Shown here: positions 1 through 5,070 of the stretch, piece after piece
Numbering within the stretch: position 1 is the stretch's first letter
How the letters are laid out: every line of letters starts with the position of its first letter
Assembly: GCA_042095695.1 (NCBI GenBank)
Contig: JBELMP010000160.1
Coordinates: forward strand, 1 to 5,486
DNA: 5,486 nucleotides
Direction: 5' to 3'
Source of the DNA: Maricaulis sp042095695
GTDB lineage: Bacteria > Pseudomonadota > Alphaproteobacteria > Caulobacterales > Maricaulaceae
Notes under the pieces: model-generated
The model's input: the letters and a program-made list of their open reading frames with translations, nothing else
Told to the model about the DNA's origin: nothing
The model's database searches: none
Made by a program: the position numbers and the translations under genes

Positions 1-244
1 CGGCTCGGCCTTCCGAATTGGTGCGCGTCGCCGGCCAATTTGCGGTGTTCCATACCCCGCCGGGTGTCTTGACCCGAATGCGTGTTTCCAGATTTTGTAA
101 TTCCCAATACTGGGCATCAATCAGCGCGTTCGCAGGCTGATAACCGATCAGCCGGGTCGAGACATTCCAGAAACAATTCGCCTGCGCGGGACCAGAAATC
201 GCCAGAGCGCCCAAACTCGTTGCCAGGATGAGTAGAATCCTCAT
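1..244 (-). CDS. Secreted protein of unknown function, N-terminal part only
   Basis: An open frame starts at the ATG at 244-242 and runs leftward without a stop to the window edge, giving 81 codons. The start is well supported: GGAG lies at 255-252, seven bases before the ATG. The first 22 residues form a classic Sec signal peptide: MRIL, a hydrophobic core (LILATSLGALAIS), then GPAQA with a likely signal peptidase I cut before NCFWN. The mature part visible here contains a cysteine near its start, several aromatics, and a stretch (RIRVKTPGGVW followed by TRTNSEGRA) that resembles strand-turn-strand patterns of secreted beta-sandwich domains such as transthyretin-like ones; that resemblance is weak inference. 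I do not recognise the family. The gene is divergent from the TetR regulator, with its promoter in the shared gap, so regulation by that protein is likely. The product would act in the periplasm, outer surface or medium. Confidence 0.75.
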   Translation of the reverse strand, partial: MRILLILATSLGALAISGPAQANCFWNVSTRLIGYQPANALIDAQYWELQNLETRIRVKTPGGVWNTANWPATRTNSEGRA

Positions 245-278
245 CGGTTTACTCCATGCGTCGTCCCAAGCTGGAGCG

Positions 279-307
279 AGCATAGTTTTAGTTGAAAAAT
301 ATTTCAA
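279..307 (-). promoter_or_regulatory. Candidate promoter of the leftward secreted-protein gene
   Basis: Read on the minus strand, TTGAAA (307-302) is a -35 element matching five of six consensus bases, followed by a 17-base spacer and TATGCT (284-279) as a -10 element matching four of six. Transcription would begin near 272, leaving a leader of roughly 28 bases that contains the GGAG before the ATG at 244. Element quality, spacing and distance to the gene all agree. It interlocks with the rightward promoter of the regulator. The call is by eye only. Confidence 0.5.
292..307. promoter_or_regulatory. Inverted repeat TTGAAA-4-TTTCAA carrying both -35 elements
   Basis: Six-base arms (292-297 and 302-307) pair perfectly around a four-base centre, AATA. 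The left arm is the candidate -35 of the rightward promoter and the right arm, on the other strand, is the candidate -35 of the leftward one. It could be a regulator half-operator, or merely the consequence of two opposed -35 boxes. Confidence 0.4.
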
Positions 308-319
308 TGAATTTATTTT
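292..319 (+). promoter_or_regulatory. Candidate promoter of the tetR-metallopeptidase unit
   Basis: TTGAAA (292-297) can serve as -35 and TATTTT (314-319) as -10, separated by 16 bases. Transcription would start near 326, about 25 bases before the GTG at 351. The stretch 286-327 has only six G or C in 42 bases in an otherwise GC-rich window, which fits a promoter. Its -35 lies in the spacer of the opposing promoter, so polymerase could probably bind only one of the two at a time. Confidence 0.5.
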
Positions 320-325
320 CATTGA
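304..325. promoter_or_regulatory. Candidate TetR-family operator (8-bp inverted repeat)
   Basis: TCAATGAA (304-311) and TTCATTGA (318-325) are exact inverse complements separated by six bases (TTTATT). A 22-base dyad of this size just upstream of a divergently placed tetR gene is the standard architecture for a TetR-family operator. It covers the candidate -10 of the rightward promoter and its left arm overlaps the -35 of the leftward one, so binding could block both. The dyad is seen directly; the binding protein is inferred from position. Confidence 0.6.
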
Positions 326-338
326 TTGTGAAGCTTTT

Positions 339-344
339 GTGGAG
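339..344 (+). promoter_or_regulatory. Ribosome binding site that decides the TetR start
   Basis: GTGGAG ends six bases before the GTG at 351, the spacing expected of a Shine-Dalgarno site. An in-frame GTG at 339 lies inside this site and has only GAAG at 330-333 before it; that would add four residues. The downstream GTG is preferred. Confidence 0.55.
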
Positions 345-350
345 CCCATC

Positions 351-953
351 GTGGCCAAGTCTCGCAGCGAGCAAAAAGATGAAACGCGGGCCAAGCTCAT
401 TGCTGCCGGGGCGGAGATTTTTGCGCGCAAAGGGGTGGAGGGCAGCCGTATTGGCGATATCGCCAAGCAGGCCGGCGTGGCTATGGGTACGCTCTATACG
501 CATTTCCCCGACAAGGAGGCCTTGTTTGAGGAAGTGATGCGGGCGGGAAAGGCAATTGTGCTCGACGGGTTGGCGCAGTCGCAGCAGGGACCGGGAGATC
601 GCGCCGCCATAGACCGGGCGGCAATGGCGGGCGTGGTTGCTTTCGCACAACTCTATGGTCCGCTCTTTCGTCTCTTGTTGAGCCGGGGGGCGGGTGATCA
701 GCCGATACAGCGCGAAGTCGTGGATGCGATTGCAGATCTGCGGATTGCCGAGCTGCGGCAGGGTCAGATTGACGGGTGGACACGTCGTGGGGTTAATCCC
801 GAGGCAGCCGCGCGCTGCGAAGTGGGTGCGGTATTCCACCTGCTTGATTGGTGGCTGGACAATCCTGAAAAAATGACCGACGCAGAACTGATCGATCAGT
901 TATGCGAGGTCCGCCGTTTCGGTGTTGAGGGCCTGATCCCGGAGCGGGGATGA
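351..953 (+). CDS. TetR/AcrR-family transcriptional regulator
   Basis: A DNA-binding repressor-type regulator of 200 residues, a normal length for the family, starting at GTG 351. The N-terminal TetR helix-turn-helix domain spans about residues 10-60: TRAKLIAAGAEIFARKG forms helix one, and IGDIAKQAGVAMGTLYTHF (about 34-52) is the recognition part, followed by the usual DKEALF. The remaining residues, about 65-200, form the variable helical ligand and dimer domain, which gives no clear ligand; it ends in a segment rich in tryptophan and leucine (FHLLDWWLDNPEKM) typical of TetR C-terminal domains. The stop overlaps the metallopeptidase start as ATGA, so the two are translated together. A 22-base dyad over its own promoter suggests autorepression and control of the divergent secreted-protein gene. 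The longer reading frame from 228 overlaps that gene and is unlikely. Confidence 0.93.
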   Translation: MAKSRSEQKDETRAKLIAAGAEIFARKGVEGSRIGDIAKQAGVAMGTLYTHFPDKEALFEEVMRAGKAIVLDGLAQSQQGPGDRAAIDRAAMAGVVAFAQLYGPLFRLLLSRGAGDQPIQREVVDAIADLRIAELRQGQIDGWTRRGVNPEAAARCEVGAVFHLLDWWLDNPEKMTDAELIDQLCEVRRFGVEGLIPERG

Positions 954-1675
954 ACCAGTACAATCAGCTTACACTCGACGGACAGCCTGTACGTTACACG
1001 CTCAAACGATCGAGACGGCGCACCATCGGATTTGCCATCTCTCATGAAGGACTGGCTGTTGCCGCGCCGCACCGGGCGTCACAAAGCGATATCGAACAGG
1101 CGCTGCGGTCCAAATCGCGCTGGATCCTGACCAAGCTCGCGGATTGGGCCGAACGGCCGCAACCGAGACATCTCGACTTTACCGCTGGCGAAGCCTTGCC
1201 CTGGCTTGGCGGGGAGCGGGTGCTGGAGATTGTCGAACGCGGTGTTCGCACCCGCACACGCCTCGACGCAGAGCGTATTGAGGTCTTCATCGATCCCGAG
1301 CTGAGGGGCGATTTGCGCGCTTCAACCATCCGCAATGGTCTGGTCCGGCTTTACAAGGCGGAAGGGCTGAAACTCATGGCGCCCAAGGTTGAGGCCTATG
1401 CCGAAAGCCTGCGCCGACCGGTTCGCAAAACCATAATCCGTGAGCAAAAATCGCGCTGGGGATCTTGCGCCCAGGACGGCACGATCAGGCTGAACTGGCG
1501 CTTAATGGGCTTTCCCGAAGCCTTGATCGACTATGTCTGTGCGCATGAGGCCGCACACCTGGTCGAAGCCAATCATTCTCCCGCCTATTGGGCGGTGGTC
1601 GAGACTTTGATGCCGGACTGGAAGCTCCGGCGCCAGCGCATGCGCGATGAGGCCGCCCGCTGGGTGGCCTTCTAG
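950..1675 (+). CDS. YgjP-like (DUF45/SprT-type) zinc metallopeptidase
   Basis: A predicted cytoplasmic zinc-dependent peptidase of 241 residues with no signal peptide or membrane segment. The zincin signature is complete: HEAAH at residues 199-203 and a third ligand histidine at 209, within HEAAHLVEANHSPAYW, giving HExxH-x5-H with the glutamate at 200 as general base. The family hallmark KSRWGSC is present (SRWGSC at 168-173), and the conserved LMPDW and RRQRMR tail follows. The N-terminal half (VRYTLKRSRRRTIGFAIS, then the basic KSRWILTK) is also typical of YgjP/DUF45 proteins. Substrates of this family are poorly known; relatives include SprT/Wss1-type proteases that act on DNA-bound proteins, but a DNA-repair role here would be inference. 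Start: GGAG at 941-944 lies five bases before the ATG, which overlaps the tetR stop. Its stop overlaps that of the convergent thioesterase gene. Confidence 0.92.
   Translation: MNQYNQLTLDGQPVRYTLKRSRRRTIGFAISHEGLAVAAPHRASQSDIEQALRSKSRWILTKLADWAERPQPRHLDFTAGEALPWLGGERVLEIVERGVRTRTRLDAERIEVFIDPELRGDLRASTIRNGLVRLYKAEGLKLMAPKVEAYAESLRRPVRKTIIREQKSRWGSCAQDGTIRLNWRLMGFPEALIDYVCAHEAAHLVEANHSPAYWAVVETLMPDWKLRRQRMRDEAARWVAF
1672..1675. other. CTAG shared by two convergent stop codons
   Basis: The plus-strand metallopeptidase ends in TAG at 1673-1675 and the minus-strand thioesterase ends in TAG at 1674-1672. The palindrome CTAG supplies both, so the coding regions overlap by four bases. There is no intergenic space for a terminator, and I see no GC-rich hairpin followed by a T run on either strand within about 60 bases. 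Confidence 0.9.
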
Positions 1676-2091
1676 CGAATCACGCTGAAAGTAGCGCTGA
1701 AAAAGGCAATCGGCTTGCCATCCGCCAGAACCTGACCCTGGGCGGCGTCCAGACGTTTGCCCGTCTTCGTGACATCGGTGAGGAATTCAATCCATTGCCC
1801 CTTGGTTGCCGGCGCCAAAAATTCCAGATTGAGGCTGGCAGTGACCAGACCTTTGAGGTCGTCATGCTGAATGCCACAGGACAGCCCCATGGCATTATCT
1901 GCCAGCGCTGACACAAGCCCGCCATGAACAAAGCCCCGGGAGTTGCAGTGCTGCGTGTCAGCCTTCAGGGCGAGAATGACCCTTGTCTCCTCGGTTTTCG
2001 AATAGAGCGGTTCCCAGGGATCGGTAAGCGGGCTTTGCCGAAAATGACGAGAAAAGCCTCGTTCAGAAATCTCGTCTTCGGTAAGGCTCAC
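1672..2091 (-). CDS. PaaI-like hotdog-fold thioesterase
   Basis: A 139-residue single hotdog domain, the usual length for PaaI/YbgC-like acyl-CoA thioesterases that hydrolyse acyl- or aryl-CoA in the cytoplasm. The signature is intact: an asparagine at 50 (HCNSRG), the HGG motif at 56-58 and the central helix GGLVSALADNAMG with an acidic residue, D65, at the expected catalytic place. The later strands, VTASLNLEFLAPATKG and the closing PIAFFSATFSVI, are also typical. The substrate cannot be read from sequence. The start codon is GTG at 2091-2089, with GAGGG at 2102-2098 six bases upstream inside the end of the peptidase gene. The upstream stop TAG and this GTG share one base, so translational coupling with the dipeptidyl peptidase is likely. 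No functional link between the two enzymes is obvious. Confidence 0.9.
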   Translation of the reverse strand: MSLTEDEISERGFSRHFRQSPLTDPWEPLYSKTEETRVILALKADTQHCNSRGFVHGGLVSALADNAMGLSCGIQHDDLKGLVTASLNLEFLAPATKGQWIEFLTDVTKTGKRLDAAQGQVLADGKPIAFFSATFSVIR

Positions 2092-4355
2092 TACTCGCCC
2101 TCGCTCGCCAGGCGGCGGTCGAAAAAGTCAAAAATCTCGGTCCACAAATGCACCTGCCGGTCCTCACCGCGAATGCCATGCCGCTGGCCCGGATAGGTCA
2201 TCATCTCGAAATCGGCGCGTGCGACCTGGAGTTCATTAATCAGGCGGACCGAATGCGCGAAAATGACATTGTCGTCCGCCATGCCATGAATAATGAATAG
2301 CGGTGTCTCGTAATTCTCGAGATGCGCAAATACCGAGGACTCGCCGTAGCCGTCGAAATTATTGTCCGGATGATCCATATAGCGTTCGGTATAGGCTGTA
2401 TCATACAGCGTCCAGTCAGTGACCGGCGCGCCGGCGACACCCGCCGCATAGGCGCCAGGGGCCTGCAATGTGGTCATCAGCGTCATATAGCCGCCATAGG
2501 ACCAGCCCCAGATCCCGACACGGTCAGCATCGACAAATTCAAGGCCCTTTAGATAGTCGAGCCCGACCAGCTGGTCCTCCACCTCGACCGAGCCCATGCG
2601 CCGCTGCAGCGGGGCCTCGAAATCCCGGCCGCGATTGGCGGCCCCGCGATTATCGATGGCAAAATAGACATAGCCGCGTTGGGCAAAGAGCTGGGCGCGC
2701 AGATTATGCCATCCGCGATGGACCACTTGGGCATGCGGACCGCCATAAACGTATTGGATCGCAGGATACTGGCGGGATGGGTCAAAATCCGGCGGCAGGT
2801 AGAGCATATAGTCCAGCGTGCTGCCATCGGCGGCCTGAAGCGTGCCGAACTCCGGTTCGATATGGTCATCGACGAACGCGTAATAAGGATGGCCGACAGT
2901 CAGCGCATTTTCCTCGACCCAGCGCAGGCGCTCACCACTGATTGCATAAAGCCCGGTCTGGGGCGGCGTGGTCGGATTGGAAAATGTGCCGATAAAGGCA
3001 CTGGCATCCCGGTTAAAGGCTCCCGACCAGCGTCCCGCACCATCGGTGATGCGCACCGGCGCTGTCGACCCGTCGAGTGGGACCACGAAGAGATGCCGCT
3101 CCAGCGGGGTATCCATCCAACCGGTGAAATAGACGAGGCCGTTTTCCTGATCCACGGCATCGATCTCATTGACCACCCATGCGCCCGAAGTGATCTGCGT
3201 GATCAGGCTGCCATCTGCTGCCCTATGTTGAATATGGCGGAAGCCGCCGGGTGTGTCTTCGGATGTCCAGAGGACGCTGCCATCATCCAGAGCCCGGAAA
3301 TCATTGGTCAGATTGATCCAGACATCGGTCTCCTCGACGAGCCAGGTCCTGGCATCACCGGTTTCCGGTTCAACGGCGCGAATGGTCAATTCCTGCTGCA
3401 AGCGGTCCAGGGTCTGGACATAGGCTGTCGCGCTGTCCCTGGCCCAGTTCACCCGGGCCAGATAGATGTCGTCCGTACGTCCCAAATCGACCTGGCGACG
3501 GCTGCCGGTTTCCAGATTGAGGATGTAGAGCTCGACGCGGGCATTGCGTGTACCGGCACGAGGATAGCGTTGATCGACAACGCTGGCGGATCCGTCGGAG
3601 GCGATTTCCAGGCGCTCGATATTGTCGACCGTACTCTCATCAACGCGCGCAATAGCGATAAAGCGTTCATCCGGTGACCACCAATAGCCGGTTCGGCGAT
3701 CAAGTTCTTCCTGGGCGACGAATTCCGCCATGCCCCAGGAGATCAGACCTCCGCCCGTTGTGGTCAGGGCGCGTTCCTCGCCGGTCTCAAGATCGCTGAT
3801 ATAGAGGTTCCGGTCACGAATATAGGAGACATGGGTCCCCGCTGGTGAGACGCGGGCATCCGTCTCGAATTCCGGTGTTTCCATGATGCGACGAGCATCT
3901 CCGCTGGCGATGTCAACGTGGAAGACATCGCCATCGAGCGGGATGAGGATGGCGTCGCCTTGGCGGTCCCATTGATAGCGGACAATGCCGGTCGAGGAGA
4001 TCCGCGCGCGCTCGCGCAATTGCCGTTCTGTCTCGGTGAGTTCCCGCTCTTCCGGTGCCAGGACCTGACTGTCGACCAGCAGATATGGCTCACCACCCTC
4101 GATATCCATCGCCCAGAGGTCGAGTACACCCTGATCCTCCTGCTTGGCACGCAGGAAGGTGACGCGATCACCATCAGGCGAAAAAGTCAGGGCCCGGGGG
4201 CTGGGGCCGGTCAGCGACGGGCTGGCATAGGCGCGTTCGATTGACAGGGCCGGTTCAAACGCGATCTCGCTGCCGGGGCCCGCGGACTGCTGTTGGCAAG
4301 CGGCAAGGATCAGGCCCAGCGCGGGCAGCGCGGCAAAGGATGCGAGTTTGGTCAT
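2091..4355 (-). CDS. Dipeptidyl peptidase IV-type serine peptidase (S9B), lipoprotein
   Basis: A 754-residue exopeptidase predicted to remove N-terminal X-Pro or X-Ala dipeptides from peptides. The first residues (MTKLASFAALPALG, then LILAAC) form a lipoprotein signal with lipobox LAAC and lipidated cysteine 20, so the enzyme should be membrane-anchored and face the periplasm or outside. Residues about 45-490 form the DPP IV beta-propeller, with the substrate amine-binding double glutamate at E216-E217 (EFVAQEELDRRTGYWW). The alpha/beta-hydrolase domain follows: oxyanion tyrosine Y537 (YVYGGP), nucleophile S619 (GWSYGG), D694 (GMADDNV) and H726 (GQRHG), with spacings close to those of human DPP IV. 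All catalytic residues are intact. Start ATG 4355 is chosen because GGGGGAG sits six bases upstream; the open frame continues seven codons to a TTG without such a site. It is followed by the thioesterase with a one-base overlap. A role in using proline-rich peptides is inferred from the family. Confidence 0.95.
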   Translation of the reverse strand: MTKLASFAALPALGLILAACQQQSAGPGSEIAFEPALSIERAYASPSLTGPSPRALTFSPDGDRVTFLRAKQEDQGVLDLWAMDIEGGEPYLLVDSQVLAPEERELTETERQLRERARISSTGIVRYQWDRQGDAILIPLDGDVFHVDIASGDARRIMETPEFETDARVSPAGTHVSYIRDRNLYISDLETGEERALTTTGGGLISWGMAEFVAQEELDRRTGYWWSPDERFIAIARVDESTVDNIERLEIASDGSASVVDQRYPRAGTRNARVELYILNLETGSRRQVDLGRTDDIYLARVNWARDSATAYVQTLDRLQQELTIRAVEPETGDARTWLVEETDVWINLTNDFRALDDGSVLWTSEDTPGGFRHIQHRAADGSLITQITSGAWVVNEIDAVDQENGLVYFTGWMDTPLERHLFVVPLDGSTAPVRITDGAGRWSGAFNRDASAFIGTFSNPTTPPQTGLYAISGERLRWVEENALTVGHPYYAFVDDHIEPEFGTLQAADGSTLDYMLYLPPDFDPSRQYPAIQYVYGGPHAQVVHRGWHNLRAQLFAQRGYVYFAIDNRGAANRGRDFEAPLQRRMGSVEVEDQLVGLDYLKGLEFVDADRVGIWGWSYGGYMTLMTTLQAPGAYAAGVAGAPVTDWTLYDTAYTERYMDHPDNNFDGYGESSVFAHLENYETPLFIIHGMADDNVIFAHSVRLINELQVARADFEMMTYPGQRHGIRGEDRQVHLWTEIFDFFDRRLASEGE

Positions 4356-4361
4356 ATCGGA

Positions 4362-4368
4362 CTCCCCC
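4362..4368 (-). promoter_or_regulatory. Strong ribosome binding site of the dipeptidyl peptidase
   Basis: GGGGGAG on the minus strand, six bases before ATG 4355. It fixes that ATG as the start rather than the in-frame TTG at 4376, and places the lipoprotein signal at the very N-terminus. Confidence 0.75.
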
Positions 4369-4385
4369 GGAAACAAAGCTCATAC

Positions 4386-4415
4386 CTTGTAACGGGGCAG
4401 CCGCCCGCCTGCCAA
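4386..4415 (-). promoter_or_regulatory. Candidate promoter of the dipeptidyl peptidase gene
   Basis: On the minus strand TTGGCA (4415-4410) matches the -35 consensus at five of six bases and TACAAG (4391-4386) matches the -10 at four of six, with an 18-base spacer. Transcription would start near 4379, leaving a leader of about 24 bases with the strong ribosome site. The gene could also be read from the promoter of the small membrane protein upstream. Confidence 0.35.
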
Positions 4416-4424
4416 GCGCGGGCG
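4402..4424. repeat. GC-rich inverted repeat between two minus-strand genes
   Basis: CGCCCGC (4402-4408) and GCGGGCG (4418-4424) pair perfectly around a nine-base loop. It lies after the stop of the small membrane protein and overlaps the candidate peptidase promoter. There is no T run on either side, so it is not a classical intrinsic terminator; it might partially attenuate readthrough into the peptidase gene or protect a transcript end. Confidence 0.4.
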
Positions 4425-4442
4425 CGCAGCCGCAGGTCGAAT

Positions 4443-4853
4443 TCAGTTTGCGCTGCGCACACAGACCTGAACGCGGCCGCCATCCGCTGTCCGGCCATCG
4501 GGCAGGGCGTCCCGACCCAGCTCGACCAGCTCGCCGCGCTCGAGAATATCGGCTCCGAAATCCGCGCAGCTCATCTCCTCGGGCGACAGGACGCGGCCAT
4601 TATGGATCACTTCCAGACCTCGATCATTGGCGGAGCCGTCGGCGGGTGCGTAGCTGGGCTGATAGTCGCCGCTATACTGGCTGCCGGGTGCGACATCATC
4701 GCGATAGTCATACCCACCGGATTGATCATAGGGCGCCGGACCCAGGATCAGGCGCTCCAGGTGATGCAGGCCGAGCGTATAGGGTCCAAAATAGGCGGCC
4801 GCGACAGCCATGCCGATAGCGCCCAAAATCAGTCCGAATAGAAATCCACGCAT
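4443..4853 (-). CDS. Small membrane-anchored protein of unknown function
   Basis: A 136-residue protein I do not recognise. Residues about 3-22 (FLFGLILGAIGMAVAAAYF) form one hydrophobic glycine-rich segment that looks like an N-terminal membrane anchor rather than a cleaved signal, since no clear AXA site follows. Residues about 38-76 are a low-complexity linker rich in tyrosine, aspartate, glycine, proline and serine. The C-terminal part, about 79-136, looks folded (GLEVIHNGRVLSPEEMSC, then LERGELVELGRDALPDGR) and contains the only two cysteines, C96 and C131, which could pair if this part is periplasmic. The start is ATG 4853 because GGGGGG at 4864-4859 lies five bases upstream; the in-frame ATG at 4874 has no such site. 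It sits 87 bases upstream of the dipeptidyl peptidase on the same strand and may be cotranscribed. Topology and any link to the peptidase are inference. Confidence 0.75.
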   Translation of the reverse strand: MRGFLFGLILGAIGMAVAAAYFGPYTLGLHHLERLILGPAPYDQSGGYDYRDDVAPGSQYSGDYQPSYAPADGSANDRGLEVIHNGRVLSPEEMSCADFGADILERGELVELGRDALPDGRTADGGRVQVCVRSAN

Positions 4854-4883
4854 CGCATCCCCCCGGTCTTGCATGAGACGATG

Positions 4884-4912
4884 AGACTAGGCGTCGGCCA
4901 CAGGGCTTGCAA
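4884..4912 (-). promoter_or_regulatory. Weak candidate promoter of the small membrane protein
   Basis: Minus-strand TTGCAA (4912-4907) followed after 17 bases by TAGTCT (4889-4884). Matches to consensus are modest (four and three of six), but the spacing is ideal and the predicted start near 4877 lies about 24 bases before ATG 4853. Confidence 0.3.
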
Positions 4913-4914
4913 TG

Positions 4915-4920
4915 TATAAT
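4915..4920 (+). promoter_or_regulatory. Perfect -10 element TATAAT facing ettA
   Basis: TATAAT is an exact match to the housekeeping -10 box. The bases 16 to 18 upstream are GC-rich and give no good -35, so an activator or a poor -35 would be needed. If used, transcription starts near 4927 and ettA has a leader of about 144 bases. I see no better promoter between here and 5071. Confidence 0.4.
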
Positions 4921-4930
4921 CGAGACCAAG

Positions 4931-4988
4931 GATCCGTTACGCCTCTGAGGCGAAAATCCCGGAAATGTGATCCGGGCCGGACGGATCA
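4931..4988 (+). promoter_or_regulatory. Leader region upstream of ettA with alternative hairpins
   Basis: TGATCCG (4968-4974) pairs with CGGATCA (4982-4988) around a seven-base loop. The same right arm, as ACGGATC (4981-4987), also pairs with GATCCGT (4931-4937), enclosing two further small dyads: the hairpin GCCTC-T-GAGGC (4941-4951) and CCCGG/CCGGG (4958-4962 and 4972-4976). The short and long pairings exclude each other, as in attenuators or other RNA switches. No T run follows, so a terminator is not evident. The repeats are seen directly; a regulatory role is inference, and no known riboswitch class is recognised. Confidence 0.35.
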
Positions 4989-5070
4989 GCTGAATTGATT
5001 GCTCTGCCGGTCATGCTCGGCTAAACGGGTCGCCCTTGAGTTTCCCCCAACCAAAAGAGACGACGCGCCG

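Noticed and set aside
228..350. N-terminal extension of TetR from ATG 228
   Set aside because: It would overlap the divergent secreted-protein start, cover the promoter and operator region, and add 41 residues not expected before a TetR DNA-binding domain. GTG 351 has a proper ribosome site.
1674..1700. Small AGCG/CGCT hairpins at the convergent gene ends as a bidirectional terminator
   Set aside because: Stems are only about four bases and lack T runs in the needed positions.
2679..3677. 332-codon open frame on the plus strand
   Set aside because: It lies wholly antisense to the dipeptidyl peptidase, whose catalytic and binding motifs are intact. The translated product has no recognisable domain and GC-rich genes commonly leave long antisense frames.
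4402..4424. Inverted repeat as a Rho-independent terminator
   Set aside because: Seven-base stem with a nine-base loop but no T run on either side, so not called as a terminator.
4241..4841. Two overlapping plus-strand frames (4241-4819 and 4293-4841)
   Set aside because: They cross the start of the peptidase, the gap and the small membrane protein in antisense. One is arginine- and proline-rich noise, and neither has a good ribosome site.
4854..4874. Start of the small membrane protein at ATG 4874
   Set aside because: No Shine-Dalgarno site precedes it, and the seven extra residues put charged residues ahead of the membrane anchor. ATG 4853 has GGGGGG five bases upstream.
4912..4998. 28-codon frame on the plus strand upstream of ettA, with AGGG six bases before its ATG
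   Set aside because: Its ATG overlaps the candidate -10 TATAAT, the predicted peptide is basic and without features, and its codons are made of the GATCCG inverted repeats. It might be a leader peptide, but nothing supports it.
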